The notes beneath the pieces are model-generated. The model worked only from the letters and a program-made list of their open reading frames with translations, ran no database searches and was not told the origin of the DNA. From DATKMK01 sp035541895 (lineage in GTDB: Bacteria > Desulfobacterota > Binatia > HRBIN30 > JACQVA1), in contig DATKMK010000114.1 in the NCBI GenBank assembly GCA_035541895.1, positions 81,839 to 145,838 on the forward strand: DNA of 64,000 bases. Direction: 5' to 3'. Of this stretch, positions 34,514 to 44,421 are shown one piece after another. The position numbers and the translations under genes are program-made. Numbering within the stretch: the stretch's first letter is position 1; the number at the start of each line of letters is the position of its first letter.

Positions 34514-36333
34514 CACACGCGCTTGAACAGCCGTTCCAATTCGCCGCGCGTCAGCGTCACGTGTGTGGGGCGGCCGTGCGGGCAGTTGCCGGAAAACGGG
34601 ATCCCATCCATCGCGCTGAGCAGCGCGCGGATTTGCTCGAAGCTGAGGCTTTGACCGACGCGCACCACGCTGTGACAGGCCAGACGCGCGAGCACGGACT
34701 CGGCGGCGTCGGTGAGCCGGCGCGAGCCGCCGACCTCGGCACATTCATCGACCACGTCACGCAACAAGGTAGCGGGATTGGCGTCGGCGAGCAGCGCCGG
34801 CACGGCGCGAACCGCGAAGCTGTGGTGCCCGAACGGTTCGACCTCGAAGCCAAGTGCGTGCAGTTCGCCGAGGTGATCGGCGAGCAACGCCGACTCGCGC
34901 GGGCCGAGTTCCACCACCGAGGGCACCAGCAACCGTTGCTGCGGCAGGCTCCCGGCACCATAGGCGCGGCGCAACCGCTCGAAGGCGACGCGTTCGTGCG
35001 CGGCATGCTGATCGATCAAGACCAATGCGTCGCCTTGTTGGCAGACCAGATAACCCTCGAAGGCTTGCCCGATCACTTTCATGCTGGCGAAGAAACCGGC
35101 GTTTGCGCTCGACGAATCGGCGGCCATCTGCGCCGCCGGCGCCATCGGTGCGTGAGTCGGCAGCGCGGCCGCGGGAACCGGTCGCAGTCGGATCACGTCC
35201 GGCGGCGGCTGCATTGTTGGCTCGGTCGCGATGCTCACCGATCGCAGCGGCATTTGCCACGCGCTCGGCGCCGGTGCCAGCGGCGGACGCGCGGCCGTGT
35301 CGCTCGGTTGCGGGACGTGCTGGCGCAAACGCTCCTGCACCGCGCGCGAGAGCAGCTCGTGCACCGCGCCGCCGCGACGAAAGCGCACCTCCGACTTCGC
35401 CGGATGGACGTTGACGTCGACTTCATCGGGCGGCAGTTCGAGAAACACCACGGCGGCGGGATAGCGGCCGTGCATCAGCAGCGTGCTGTAGCCGGCGGTC
35501 AAGGCGTGACTCACCAGTTTGTCGCGCACGTAGCGGAGATTGACGAACGTATAGATCTGGCGCGCGGTCGGAAAACTCACGTGCGATCCGGTCAGCCAGC
35601 CGTGCACGCCGCCGATCGCCGTGCGCGCGCGCAATTCCAGCAGCTCGCCGGCGCGCTGGCGGCCGAACACCTGCGCGATCCGTTCGCGGGCGTCGTCGGT
35701 CGCGGGCAATTCGAGCAAGCGACGGGCGCCGTGGCGAGCGGTGAAGCCGATGTGGGGAAACGCCAGCGCGATGCGCGTGACCAATTCGGTGACGTGACCG
35801 ACCTCGGTGGCCGGCGCCTTGAGGAATTTTTTGCGCGCCGGCGTGTTGCCGAACAAATCCGCGACCTCGATGCGCGTACCCGGCGGCGTGCCGGTGTCGC
35901 GCACCTCGATGATCGTGCCGGCGCGAATCACCACCCGCGTACCCGCCAGGTCGCGGGCCGGCCGCGTCGTCAGCGTGGTGGTCGAGACGGCGGCGATGCT
36001 GGCGAGCGCCTCGCCGCGAAAGCCGAGCGTGGTGATGCGAAACAGATCGTCGGCACAGCGAACCTTGCTGGTGGCGTGGCGGGAGAACGCGCACACGGCG
36101 TCATCCGCAGCCATCCCTTCGCCGTCGTCGACCACAGCGATCAGGGCCAGGCCGGCGTCTTCGAGCGTCACGTCGATCTGGCGCGCACCGGCATCGATGG
36201 CGTTTTCGATCAGCTCCTTGACCACGGCCGCCGGTCGCTCGATCACTTCGCCGGCCGCGATCTGGTCGGCGATCTCCGGCGGCAAGATCCGCACGCGTCG
36301 GTCATCGGCCGCTGGCGCGGCAACCGCTTCCAT
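34513..36333 (-). CDS. mutL: DNA mismatch repair protein MutL with endonuclease motif
   Basis: A 606-residue MutL. The GHKL ATPase part has the N box with Glu40 and Asn44 (VVKELIENAIDAGA), DDGEGM, and TLGFRGEALASI. After a Pro/Ala-rich linker (residues about 340-410), the C-terminal dimerisation domain contains DQHAAHERVAFE at 441-452, matching the DQHA(X)2E(X)4E metal site of nicking MutL proteins, plus ACHS at 552 and CPHGRP at 584-589. This means strand nicking without MutH. Start and stop both use TGATG overlaps with pgi and miaA. Confidence 0.96.
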   Translation of the reverse strand: MEAVAAPAADDRRVRILPPEIADQIAAGEVIERPAAVVKELIENAIDAGARQIDVTLEDAGLALIAVVDDGEGMAADDAVCAFSRHATSKVRCADDLFRITTLGFRGEALASIAAVSTTTLTTRPARDLAGTRVVIRAGTIIEVRDTGTPPGTRIEVADLFGNTPARKKFLKAPATEVGHVTELVTRIALAFPHIGFTARHGARRLLELPATDDARERIAQVFGRQRAGELLELRARTAIGGVHGWLTGSHVSFPTARQIYTFVNLRYVRDKLVSHALTAGYSTLLMHGRYPAAVVFLELPPDEVDVNVHPAKSEVRFRRGGAVHELLSRAVQERLRQHVPQPSDTAARPPLAPAPSAWQMPLRSVSIATEPTMQPPPDVIRLRPVPAAALPTHAPMAPAAQMAADSSSANAGFFASMKVIGQAFEGYLVCQQGDALVLIDQHAAHERVAFERLRRAYGAGSLPQQRLLVPSVVELGPRESALLADHLGELHALGFEVEPFGHHSFAVRAVPALLADANPATLLRDVVDECAEVGGSRRLTDAAESVLARLACHSVVRVGQSLSFEQIRALLSAMDGIPFSGNCPHGRPTHVTLTRGELERLFKRV

Positions 36334-37712
36334 CACAGAACGTACTCCGCGCGCTTGCGCCCCATCCAGTTGTCGACCTCCGCGCGTTGCGCCTCGAAAC
36401 CTTTGCGCCCGGCGAGGCCGTAGGTGAGCCGCTTGCCGTGCTCGACCCCGGGTTGGTTGAGCGGATCGAGCCGGTGCAGGCCGCCGGCGAACACGGTGGC
36501 GACCTCGAACAAGTAGAACAGTTGACCGAGGGTGAACGCGTTCACCTGCGGCACCGTGATCGTCATCACCGGTCGGTGCTGTTGCACCAGCGCCAGCTCG
36601 GTGGCGCGCTGCTCCATGTTGAGTAACGCGCCCAAGCCGTTGCCGCCGAGATACCCGACGCCTTCCATGTCGGTGTAGGCGCTCGGAATGCTCAGCTCGC
36701 GTCCGTGATCTTCGACGCGGAGCAGGATCACGACCTTGTCGTGCGGGCCTTCGATCAGCAGTTGCAACAGTGAGTGCTGATCGGTCGCCCCCAATGCTGC
36801 GACCGGCGTCTGGCCGCTGTGCAGCGGCGCGCCGTCGAGGTTCTCGGCCTTGCCGAGACTTTCGGCCCACAGTTGCACGAACCAATCGGCGAACCGGCGC
36901 AATCGATCGCTGTACGGCATCAACACCACGACGTTGCGCTGGTGTTTGGTCTCGGCGAGATAGAGCAAGGTGGCCAGCAGATGCGCCGGGTTCTGCCAGA
37001 CCTCGGTGGCGCGGGTGCGCGTGTCCATCCAGGCGGCACCGAGCAGCAACTCGTCGATCCGGACACCGGCGATCGCGGCGGGGAACAATCCCACCGGCGT
37101 CAGCACGGAGAACCGCCCGCCGACGCCGGCCGGAACAACGAGGTCGCGAAACCCCTCGTCGTTGACGATCTGGCGCAGATGACCCGATTCGGCGTCGGTG
37201 GTGATGATCACGCGCTGCTGATAGTCGACCGCCCCCAACTCGCGCAGCAGGCGCTCACGCACGATGAGAAATTGCGCCATAGTCTCGGCGGTCTCGCCGC
37301 CCTTGCTGACTACGTTGAACATCGTGCGCTTGAGATCGAGACCGTCGAGCAGGCTGCCCATGGTCACCGGGTCGATGTTGTCGACCACGACGACGCGCGG
37401 CCCGCTGCTCCCGAGCGCATCCAGCAACGTGCGGGTGCCGAGCGCCGAGCCGCCGATGCCGAGCACCACGAGCGTGTCCAGTCCGTCACGCACCGCGGCG
37501 GCGGCGGCTTGGACCGTGGTCGCCATTTCTCGTCGCTGCGGCAATTCGTAGAAAGGGAGTTCGCCGGCCTCGCGTCGCGAGTGCAACAATCGCGCGACCT
37601 CGAGGGTGCGCGGCGCCAGCGCGTCCACCTCCCCCCGCGACAACCCCGTCTGCGACTCGCCCGGCCCGATGGCCTCCGCCATCATGCCGTTCACGTCGAG
37701 CCGCACGCTCAT
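36333..37712 (-). CDS. pgi: Glucose-6-phosphate isomerase
   Basis: A 459-residue PGI catalysing interconversion of glucose 6-phosphate and fructose 6-phosphate. Two SIS subdomains are visible: LVVLGIGGSALGTRTLLDAL with the phosphate-binding loop, and VSKGGETAETMAQF. The catalytic region includes GRFSVLTPVGLFP and the DHGRELSIPSAY segment. Length and motif spelling suit the short bacterial class. ATG 37712 gives a conventional N-terminus; an in-frame ATG at 37748 is possible. The stop shares a base with the mutL start, coupling a glycolytic gene to DNA repair and tRNA modification genes. Confidence 0.93.
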   Translation of the reverse strand: MSVRLDVNGMMAEAIGPGESQTGLSRGEVDALAPRTLEVARLLHSRREAGELPFYELPQRREMATTVQAAAAAVRDGLDTLVVLGIGGSALGTRTLLDALGSSGPRVVVVDNIDPVTMGSLLDGLDLKRTMFNVVSKGGETAETMAQFLIVRERLLRELGAVDYQQRVIITTDAESGHLRQIVNDEGFRDLVVPAGVGGRFSVLTPVGLFPAAIAGVRIDELLLGAAWMDTRTRATEVWQNPAHLLATLLYLAETKHQRNVVVLMPYSDRLRRFADWFVQLWAESLGKAENLDGAPLHSGQTPVAALGATDQHSLLQLLIEGPHDKVVILLRVEDHGRELSIPSAYTDMEGVGYLGGNGLGALLNMEQRATELALVQQHRPVMTITVPQVNAFTLGQLFYLFEVATVFAGGLHRLDPLNQPGVEHGKRLTYGLAGRKGFEAQRAEVDNWMGRKRAEYVL

Positions 37713-37809
37713 ACTCTCGCGCGCCGCCCGGCGGCGATAATCCGGCATGCGCGGTACCTAACACCCGTCACCGTCGTTGACAAGGAAGGGTGGCTCGGTG
37801 ATGTCGCTG

Positions 37810-37828
37810 GTCGCACGCGGCGTGCGAC
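37810..37828. terminator. Perfect hairpin downstream of the crotonase gene
   Basis: GTCGCACGC and GCGTGCGAC form a 9-base inverted repeat with a one-base centre, 17 bases beyond the stop at 37845 on the minus strand. There is no T-run. It may mark the 3' end of the crotonase transcript. Confidence 0.4.
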
Positions 37829-37844
37829 GGTTCGCGCGACGGCG

Positions 37845-38609
37845 CTACTCGAACTTTCCGTGGCGCCCGGCGCCGGCCGCGAACCGAGCCGCGCCCGCGA
37901 ACGTTTCGCCGCTGCGGACCACTTCGATGCCGTGGCGAAACTCGTTGCGGACCGCCGCCTCGATCGACAGGCCCGCTTGCTCGTACGCCGAGAGGCGATC
38001 GGCGCGCATGCAGATCTGCGGAAACGCCGCGATCTGCTCCGCCAGTGCCTCTGCGGCGGCGCGGCTGGTGCCGTCGTCGACGACACGATCGGCGAGTCCG
38101 ATGCGCAACGCTTCCTCCGCGCCGACCGGCCGGCCGGTGAGAATCATGTCGAGCGCGCGTCCCATGCCGACGATCCGCGGTAAGCGCACGGTGCCACCGT
38201 CGATCAACGGTACGCCCCAGCGGCGACAGAAGACGCCGAACTGCGCGCTGCGTTCGGCGACGCGCAGATCGCACCACAACGCCAGTTCGAGTCCGCCCGC
38301 GACCGCGTAGCCGGCGACCGCTGCGATCACCGGCTTGGAGAGCCCCATGCGTGATGGACCCATCGGCCCGTCGCCGTCTTCGCTGGTAACGTTGCCCTCG
38401 CCGGTGGAAACGGCCTTCAGATCGGCCCCGGCGCAGAACGTTCCACCTTCGCCGAACAACACCGCGACGTGCGCGCTGGCGTCGCGATCGAATTCGCGAA
38501 ACGTGTCGGCCAGCGCCGCCGCGGTCACCCGATCCACCGCGTTGCGACGTTCCGGACGCGACAGGATCACGGTGAAGACCGGTCCCTTCCGTTCGACTCT
38601 CACAGCCAT
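37845..38609 (-). CDS. Crotonase/enoyl-CoA hydratase family protein
   Basis: A 254-residue crotonase. Recognisable elements are RPERRNAVDRVTA at the N-terminus, FCAGADLKAV (oxyanion hole), and GYAVAGGLELALWCDLRVA with the first acidic residue retained. The FCRRWGVPLIDGGTVRLPRIVGMGRA segment is diagnostic of one large bacterial subgroup annotated as enoyl-CoA hydratase. A GGAGGAG site precedes ATG 38609. The gene is divergent from the PPOX-fold gene. Its acyl-CoA substrate is unknown. Confidence 0.92.
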   Translation of the reverse strand: MAVRVERKGPVFTVILSRPERRNAVDRVTAAALADTFREFDRDASAHVAVLFGEGGTFCAGADLKAVSTGEGNVTSEDGDGPMGPSRMGLSKPVIAAVAGYAVAGGLELALWCDLRVAERSAQFGVFCRRWGVPLIDGGTVRLPRIVGMGRALDMILTGRPVGAEEALRIGLADRVVDDGTSRAAAEALAEQIAAFPQICMRADRLSAYEQAGLSIEAAVRNEFRHGIEVVRSGETFAGAARFAAGAGRHGKFE

Positions 38610-38757
38610 GTCACTCCTCCATCGATGTGAGCTACCATGCGGCAGCGGCAGGCCGTCCGCAAGCCGCCGACCGTCCCCGGCGATCCGCACGATCCGCTCG
38701 CATCTCGCCGGGCGTGCGCGTACGCTCATGCATCATGTCGACTACGGAGGGACGACT

Positions 38758-39195
38758 ATGTCGCTCGCAATGAGCAAGGCGCAACGGGAATCGTTTCTGG
38801 CGGAAACGCGGCCGGGGATCATCAGCATCGCCGAGCCGGGTCGCGGCCCGTTGAGCGTGCCGATTTGGTACAGCTATCAACCCGGCGGCGTCGTGCGGAT
38901 GCTGACCGGCGGGGCATCGAAGAAGGCGGCGCTGTTGCGCGCCGCCGGCCGTGCCAGTCTGTGCGTGCAAACCGAAACCGCGCCGTATCAGTACGTCAGC
39001 GTCGAAGGCCCGATCAGCATCGGGGTACCCGACTTCGAACGCGACGCGCGACCGATGGCGCTGCGCTATCTCGGCGAGCAGATGGGTGAGCTGTATCTCG
39101 CCATGACGAAGGATGAGCGACAGAACAGTATCCTCGTGACCCTCACGCCCGAGCGCTGGTTGACGGTCGACTACACCAAGATGGCGGTGAGTTAG
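38758..39195 (+). CDS. PPOX-class pyridoxamine 5'-phosphate oxidase-fold protein, probably F420- or flavin-dependent
   Basis: A 145-residue split-barrel protein. The segment FLAETRPGIISIAEPGRGPLSVPIWYSYQPGG and the later SLCVQTETAPYQYVSVEGPISI are typical of the PPOX-class oxidoreductases and related pyridoxamine phosphate oxidase-like proteins; many bind F420. ATG 38758 has an ACGGAGGG ribosome site seven bases upstream. The shared 148-base region with the divergent crotonase gene should hold promoters for both, but no clear hexamers were seen. Cofactor choice cannot be settled from sequence alone. Confidence 0.85.
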   Translation: MSLAMSKAQRESFLAETRPGIISIAEPGRGPLSVPIWYSYQPGGVVRMLTGGASKKAALLRAAGRASLCVQTETAPYQYVSVEGPISIGVPDFERDARPMALRYLGEQMGELYLAMTKDERQNSILVTLTPERWLTVDYTKMAVS

Positions 39196-39293
39196 CACGC
39201 GGTCGACGCTGCGGTTGGGTTGCGCGCGTTGGCTCGCGCACGGCAGCGAAAACGCAGATTGCCTGCCTGTACGGATTGTGTGAAAGGACCCCC

Positions 39294-41144
39294 ATGTCGC
39301 GGGCGCGGGGGAGCGAGACGTGGCGGTGGGTGTGGCCGATGGTGGTCGGGGTGCTCGCGATCGTTGCGTGCGGGCGCATCGGCGAGCGTTTCTTCGACGG
39401 CTATCTGTTGGATCTCGGCTCCATCGGGCCGCCGGCGCCGGGGTATATTCGGTTCGTCACGATGTGGGGGCTCTTCGGCGCGGTTGCGTCCATCGCCCTC
39501 GGCGTCGGGTTCGCGCGATTCGCGGCTGCAAGTGACCGGCACGGCGCCGGAGCCGTTTGGTCCTCCGATACGGCGTGGCTGCTGCTCGGGTCGGCGGCCG
39601 GGTTGCTGATTCCGCTGGCATTGCGCCGCTACCTCTTGGCCGGCGCACCACTCGCCGACGATGAGAGTGCGTACCAGTTCATGGCGGAGCTGCTGGCGAG
39701 TGGCCGCGTGCAGGTAGCGTCACCACCGCTCAAGTTGTTCTTCGACCGCGTGTTCATGATCAACGACGGCGCGCTGTACGCGAGCTACTTCCTCGGTTGG
39801 CCGGCACTGTTGGTGCCCGGCGTGTGGTTGGGAATCCCCGGGGCGATGAACGCCGTGTATGCGTCGGCGACCGTACCGGCGGTATTTCTGGTCGCGCGGC
39901 GATTGGTCGGACGAACGTGGGCGAAGGCGGCCGTGGCGATCTATCTGACTTCGCCGATGCTGATGGTCGGCGCCGCAACGGAACTCACTCACACGAGTTG
40001 TCTGATGTCGCTGGCGTGGATGACCTGGTTCGTCCTGCGCAGTCGTGACGACGTGGCCCCGGCGTGGGTACACGCTGGCGTTGCATCGTGGTTCAGCGTC
40101 GCGTTCCTCGTCCGCCCCAGCGTGGCGGTCGGAATCGGCGCGCCGCTGCTGCTGTGGTGGCTGCTCGGCGTACTGAAACAGCGCACTCGGCGCGCGGCCG
40201 CGCTGGCAGCGTGTGCGCTTCCCGCGGTGATGATGGCGGCGCTGTTCCTGGCCGCGAACAAGGCGCAAACCGGGAACCCGCTGCTCACCCCGTATCAGGC
40301 GATGCGGACGTATCTCGAAGAGAACGGTTATCGCTTCGCCGGCCACACGCGCGAGGAGGTGACGCGGTTCCTCGATTTTTCGTGGCGGCGAATCGCGGCC
40401 ACCGCGCCGTTGACGTTTGCGCACGCGGTGTTCCGTCTCAACTTCGATCTCTTCGGCTGGCCCAGCTCGCTGCTGCTCTGTGCCTTCGCACTTCGCCGCC
40501 GCGGCGTCGCGTGGTTATGGTGGTCGGTCGTCGCGTACGTCGTGTTACACGCGCTCATCGTGCCTCTCGACGTCGGGATCGATTCCTTTGGGCCGACGCA
40601 CTACTTCGAATTGGCGTGGCCGATCCTGCTGCTCAATGTGATCGGACTGCAATCGCTGAGCGAGCGGGCGGGGTTTCGACGATGGGTGGCGGCGGGTGAC
40701 TCCGACGGCGGACGAGTCGGCGTCGCGTTGCTCACCGGGATGATCGTGGCGACCCTTGTCGGCTACCTGCCGGTACGATTCGGCGCGTTGGCCCGCATCG
40801 CCGACAACATCAACCTGCCGCGCGACGCCGTCGCCGCCGCCGGTATCCACCACGCGATCGTGTTTGCGCCGCGCCCATATGCGCCCAACTGCCGAAGCGA
40901 GCCGACTCGTTACTTCGTGTTCTTCCGTCCCAACAACGATCCGGATCTCCGCAACGACATCCTCTGGGTCAATCATCTCAGCGTCGATCAGGACCGCCGG
41001 CTGCTTGACCATTTCCCCGATCGCCGCGGGTACGTGATGGCGTGGATGATTCCGTGCTACGTCCGGCTGTTCCCGCTCGACGAACTTCAGACCGGTTCCT
41101 TGCCCGACGGGTTCATCGGCGGTACCGGCCAGGGGTTGGATTGA
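39294..41144 (+). CDS. Polytopic membrane protein, ArnT/PMT-like glycosyltransferase (GT-C fold)
   Basis: A 616-residue protein with about ten to twelve transmembrane helices. The acidic DDESAYQF motif in the first luminal/periplasmic loop matches the metal-binding aspartates of GT-C type glycosyltransferases (GT39, GT83, ArnT), which use lipid-linked sugars. The C-terminal about 150 residues are soluble and periplasmic. A GAAAGGA site precedes ATG 39294. It converges with another GT-C-like protein at 41203. Donor and acceptor are unknown. Confidence 0.8.
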   Translation: MSRARGSETWRWVWPMVVGVLAIVACGRIGERFFDGYLLDLGSIGPPAPGYIRFVTMWGLFGAVASIALGVGFARFAAASDRHGAGAVWSSDTAWLLLGSAAGLLIPLALRRYLLAGAPLADDESAYQFMAELLASGRVQVASPPLKLFFDRVFMINDGALYASYFLGWPALLVPGVWLGIPGAMNAVYASATVPAVFLVARRLVGRTWAKAAVAIYLTSPMLMVGAATELTHTSCLMSLAWMTWFVLRSRDDVAPAWVHAGVASWFSVAFLVRPSVAVGIGAPLLLWWLLGVLKQRTRRAAALAACALPAVMMAALFLAANKAQTGNPLLTPYQAMRTYLEENGYRFAGHTREEVTRFLDFSWRRIAATAPLTFAHAVFRLNFDLFGWPSSLLLCAFALRRRGVAWLWWSVVAYVVLHALIVPLDVGIDSFGPTHYFELAWPILLLNVIGLQSLSERAGFRRWVAAGDSDGGRVGVALLTGMIVATLVGYLPVRFGALARIADNINLPRDAVAAAGIHHAIVFAPRPYAPNCRSEPTRYFVFFRPNNDPDLRNDILWVNHLSVDQDRRLLDHFPDRRGYVMAWMIPCYVRLFPLDELQTGSLPDGFIGGTGQGLD

Positions 41145-41202
41145 CCGTCGAGCACGCATCGCGAACGCGAGTGGGCCTCGGTCGCTCGAAACAGCCCGTC
41201 GA

Positions 41203-42891
41203 CTAGGGTGCAGCTGGCGCGGTCGGAGACGAGGCGCGAATTTCCGCAAGGGCGTGCACGGCGGGCTGAAAGTCTGGCTGTAGACCTAAGGTGATTTCCA
41301 GTTCGGTGACGGCAGCGGACGCGTTGCCCTGACGGCGCAGTGCGCGCGCCAACAGATAGTGGGACACGACGTTGTCGGGTTGGATGGCGAGCGCGGCCCG
41401 CAGCTCCGCTTCTGCGTCCGCCGGCTGTCCATTCGCGAGCAACGCGGCCGCGAGATTTTTGCGCCGCTCCGCCGACAACGCATCGACGGCCACTGCGCGC
41501 CGCAAGTACACCACGGCCTCGGTCGCCTGGTCTGAGCGCAGCAGTGCCAAGCCCATGTTGTTGAGCGCGACCGGATCGTCGGGTCGCAGTGCGAGCGCGC
41601 GCGTGGTGGCGGCCATCGCGTCGGCGAAGCGCTCGCGCTGGATCAACGCCTGACCGAGGTTGACCTGCGTGACCCACGCCGTCGGATTGCCATCGGCCGC
41701 ATGCGTCCAAAACGTCAACGCATCGCTCCAGATGAGCGTCTGCCGCCACGTCAGCACACCGAGGGCGGCAACGACGATCACGCTCGCCGTCGTGATGAGG
41801 CGGGCGGCATGCGCACGCCAGCGATCGACGATCAGCGCGATCGGCAAGAACAGCCCGATGCAGGCGAGATAGACGTAGTGATCGGCAACGAACGTGAACG
41901 TGTGGTAGCCGAACGGCAGCAACCCGAGAACCGGTGCCAGCGTGCACACGAAGTGTCCGGCGCCCCACCGGATCAGCCACTCGCGCGAACGCGCGATTAC
42001 CATCGCGGCCCCCACCACGCCGATCAGCGGCAACCACCACCGGATCTGCGCCGGCTCAATGTCCCAACTCCGATAAATCGGCAGCAACCCGATCGGCGCC
42101 ACGAGCTTCACGACGTAGAAAACGAGGCACTGCGCGGCGAGCAACGCCCGCAAAGCCCACGGTATCGCCACGTGGCTGGGCTCGACCGCGATGGTGGTGA
42201 TGATGCCGAACGATCCGACGAGGATGAGCGGAACGGCGCGCAGGAGAGCGGCGCGACGCCACGCGCCGGCGCGCAGTCGTTCCCACAACAACAGTGATGC
42301 CGGCAGCGTGAGACTGGCGGTCTTACTCAGCATCGCCGCGGCGAAGGTGACGAGCGACAGGCCGTACCAGTCCCACCGATCCGTTTCGCGATGCTGTAGA
42401 TAAGCGAGGAATGCCGCGAGATAAAACGTCGCGGACAGCACGTTCTTGCGTTCCACGACCCACGCGACCGATTCGACCTGCATGGGATGCAGCCCGAACA
42501 GCGCGGCGACCACGCCCGCCGCCCACTCGGACGCACCCAGGCGACGCGCGAGCCGCCACACCAAGAAGGTATTGAGCATGTGGAGGAGGAGATTGGTGAA
42601 GTGGTAGCCGCGCGGATCGCTGCCCCAGAGCCGATACTCGATCCAGTACGATGTGAACAGCAGGGGATAGTTCGGGAAACTCGCCGGCAGTTCGAGGGTC
42701 GACCAGATGTGACGCAAGCCTTGCGCTGACGTGACGGCTGGGTTGTGCGTGAGCAGCGTATCGTCGTCCCAGTCGACGAAGTCGCTCGACAGCACGGGTA
42801 GGTAGGCGAGAAAGACGAGTGCAACGAGCACGACCCGCGCGATTCGTGTCGCACTCGGTTGCGCGATCCAGTCGCTGCGGGCGTCCGTCAT
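41203..42891 (-). CDS. Membrane protein with TPR domain, DUF1736/TMTC-like O-mannosyltransferase type
   Basis: A 562-residue protein. The N-terminal two-thirds has about ten hydrophobic helices with FVDWDDDTLLTHNPAV near the start and the HPMQVESVAWVVERKN motif, a hallmark of the TMTC/DUF1736 group in which the acidic pair is part of a GT-C active site. The last about 160 residues are three to four TPRs (ALIQRERFADAMAATTRALALRPDDP and following). ATG 42891 is chosen; an in-frame ATG at 42930 is possible. Probably a periplasmic protein O-glycosyltransferase with TPR for substrate docking. Confidence 0.85.
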   Translation of the reverse strand: MTDARSDWIAQPSATRIARVVLVALVFLAYLPVLSSDFVDWDDDTLLTHNPAVTSAQGLRHIWSTLELPASFPNYPLLFTSYWIEYRLWGSDPRGYHFTNLLLHMLNTFLVWRLARRLGASEWAAGVVAALFGLHPMQVESVAWVVERKNVLSATFYLAAFLAYLQHRETDRWDWYGLSLVTFAAAMLSKTASLTLPASLLLWERLRAGAWRRAALLRAVPLILVGSFGIITTIAVEPSHVAIPWALRALLAAQCLVFYVVKLVAPIGLLPIYRSWDIEPAQIRWWLPLIGVVGAAMVIARSREWLIRWGAGHFVCTLAPVLGLLPFGYHTFTFVADHYVYLACIGLFLPIALIVDRWRAHAARLITTASVIVVAALGVLTWRQTLIWSDALTFWTHAADGNPTAWVTQVNLGQALIQRERFADAMAATTRALALRPDDPVALNNMGLALLRSDQATEAVVYLRRAVAVDALSAERRKNLAAALLANGQPADAEAELRAALAIQPDNVVSHYLLARALRRQGNASAAVTELEITLGLQPDFQPAVHALAEIRASSPTAPAAP

Positions 42892-43014
42892 GACCGTGGC
42901 TCGCTTAGCCAGTCGAAGACCGCGCTGCAACTGCGATGCGTGTTCGAGGGCGAGCGCAAAATGCAGCCGTTCCTAGACGCTACCGGCTGGTTCCCCCGAA
43001 TCGGCTTGACGACC

Positions 43015-43998
43015 TTACGCGTCGAACGCGTCGCGGAAGGCGTCATCCAGCTTGATGTCGGGTCGCCGCGCAGCGACCTGCGCGACGCGCTCGCGCAGCG
43101 CCGCATCGTGGCGGTAGAGCGCGAGGGCGGTGATGGCGTGGCGGGCGGTCGGGCCATCGCCGGCTTCGATCAGCGACAGCAGAAACTCGATCGCGTCGTC
43201 GTGTTTCAGCATCGCGATCGCCAGCAGCGCGGTGCGGCGCAGGTCGGTCTCGACGCTGCGCTCCCACCATGCGCGCAAGATCGCCAGCGCGTCGCGGCGG
43301 CGGGAACCGCCGAGTGCGAGGGCCGCCGCTTCCCGCGTCGCCGGTTGCGCGGCGTCGAGCTGTCGCGCGACGAACTCGAGCGCCGCCGCCGGCGCAATCT
43401 TGAGCAAACCGGCGAGACATTCCGAGATCACCTCCGGCTCGTCGTCGCCGACGAGCACCTTCAATCGCAAGAGCGGCGCCCCGTGGTCGTTCTCGCTGTA
43501 CGCAATCGCGCGCGCGGCCGCGACCCGCGCCGGCGCTTCGGGATCGGCGAGCAAATCCGCCAACTCGCTGAGCGCGTCGGGATAATGCATGCGCACCAAC
43601 CCGAGCGCGCAGGCGCCGCGCAGCGCGGTGGCGGTGTCCGTTCGCCCGCCCCACACCGGCTCCATTTGGACGTGGCGAATACCTTGCAGAAACAGGGCGA
43701 ACTCGTCCGCGCCGATGTGGTAGAGCGCATCGGCGATCTCGGCTTTCGCTCGACAGCCGGGATCGCTCTTCGCCGGATTGGTCATCAAGCGATCGAACGC
43801 CGCGACCAGGTCGGGAATCAATACGGCGATCTCAAACTCACCAGCAATCTTCGCCGTCGCGGCGATCGCGTGCGACTGCTTGCCGGCGAGCACCTGGCGC
43901 AGCGTCGCGACCGAGGCGTGAGCGAGCGGATCAGCGCGGAGTTGATGCAGCTCCGCCAGGGTGTCTTCGAGCGAGCGCGACTTCGCGGTCTTCGCCAT
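43015..43998 (-). CDS. HEAT-repeat protein
   Basis: A 327-residue all-helical protein with successive HEAT-type helical pairs, for example ATALRGACALGLVRMHYPDALSELADLLADPEAPARVAAARAI and PATREAAALALGG. Such solenoids act as protein-binding scaffolds or bilin-lyase-like proteins, but no active-site residues are present. It is adjacent to the NTF2-like gene, with six bases between them, so they probably share a transcript. Function is unknown. Confidence 0.82.
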   Translation of the reverse strand: MAKTAKSRSLEDTLAELHQLRADPLAHASVATLRQVLAGKQSHAIAATAKIAGEFEIAVLIPDLVAAFDRLMTNPAKSDPGCRAKAEIADALYHIGADEFALFLQGIRHVQMEPVWGGRTDTATALRGACALGLVRMHYPDALSELADLLADPEAPARVAAARAIAYSENDHGAPLLRLKVLVGDDEPEVISECLAGLLKIAPAAALEFVARQLDAAQPATREAAALALGGSRRRDALAILRAWWERSVETDLRRTALLAIAMLKHDDAIEFLLSLIEAGDGPTARHAITALALYRHDAALRERVAQVAARRPDIKLDDAFRDAFDA

Positions 43999-44004
43999 GC
44001 GCGC

Positions 44005-44421
44005 TTACTTCGAGTGCGCCGCGCTCCACTCGGCGAGCACCGTGTCGGTCTCGTGGCGGTTGTACATGTCCTCTTGGAACGAAAACGTGCCGTTGCCGGC
44101 GTACTCCATCACGGTGATCCCGGCGAACTCGTAGTACGATCCATCCGGCCGCGTGCCGGGCAGGCGGTTGAGCCACTTATGCACGACGCGATTGCCGTCG
44201 ATGTTCACCCACTCGACCGGGAACGTCCAGTCCTTGCAGTGCTCCATCACCGGCACCAGCCACGCGAGGATGTTCGTGCGGCCGACAAACGTGCCGTAGT
44301 GATGTTCCAGATAGACCGCGTCCTCGGTGAAGGTGTTGCCAAATCCTTCCCAATCATTGGCGTCCTGCAACTCCATCCGCCGCCGCCACGCGGCTTCGAT
44401 CTCGCTGCGACTGAATGTCAT
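44005..44421 (-). CDS. NTF2-like (SnoaL-type) small protein
   Basis: A 138-residue cone-shaped NTF2-fold protein. Helices RSEIEAAWRRRMELQDANDWEGFGNTFTEDAVY are followed by strands around GRTNILAWLVPVM and a C-terminal TVMEYAGNGTFSFQEDMYN strand pair. Members include ketosteroid isomerase, dehydratases and many proteins without known reaction. No diagnostic catalytic pair is clear. It probably is co-transcribed with the HEAT-repeat gene downstream. Confidence 0.82.
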   Translation of the reverse strand: MTFSRSEIEAAWRRRMELQDANDWEGFGNTFTEDAVYLEHHYGTFVGRTNILAWLVPVMEHCKDWTFPVEWVNIDGNRVVHKWLNRLPGTRPDGSYYEFAGITVMEYAGNGTFSFQEDMYNRHETDTVLAEWSAAHSK

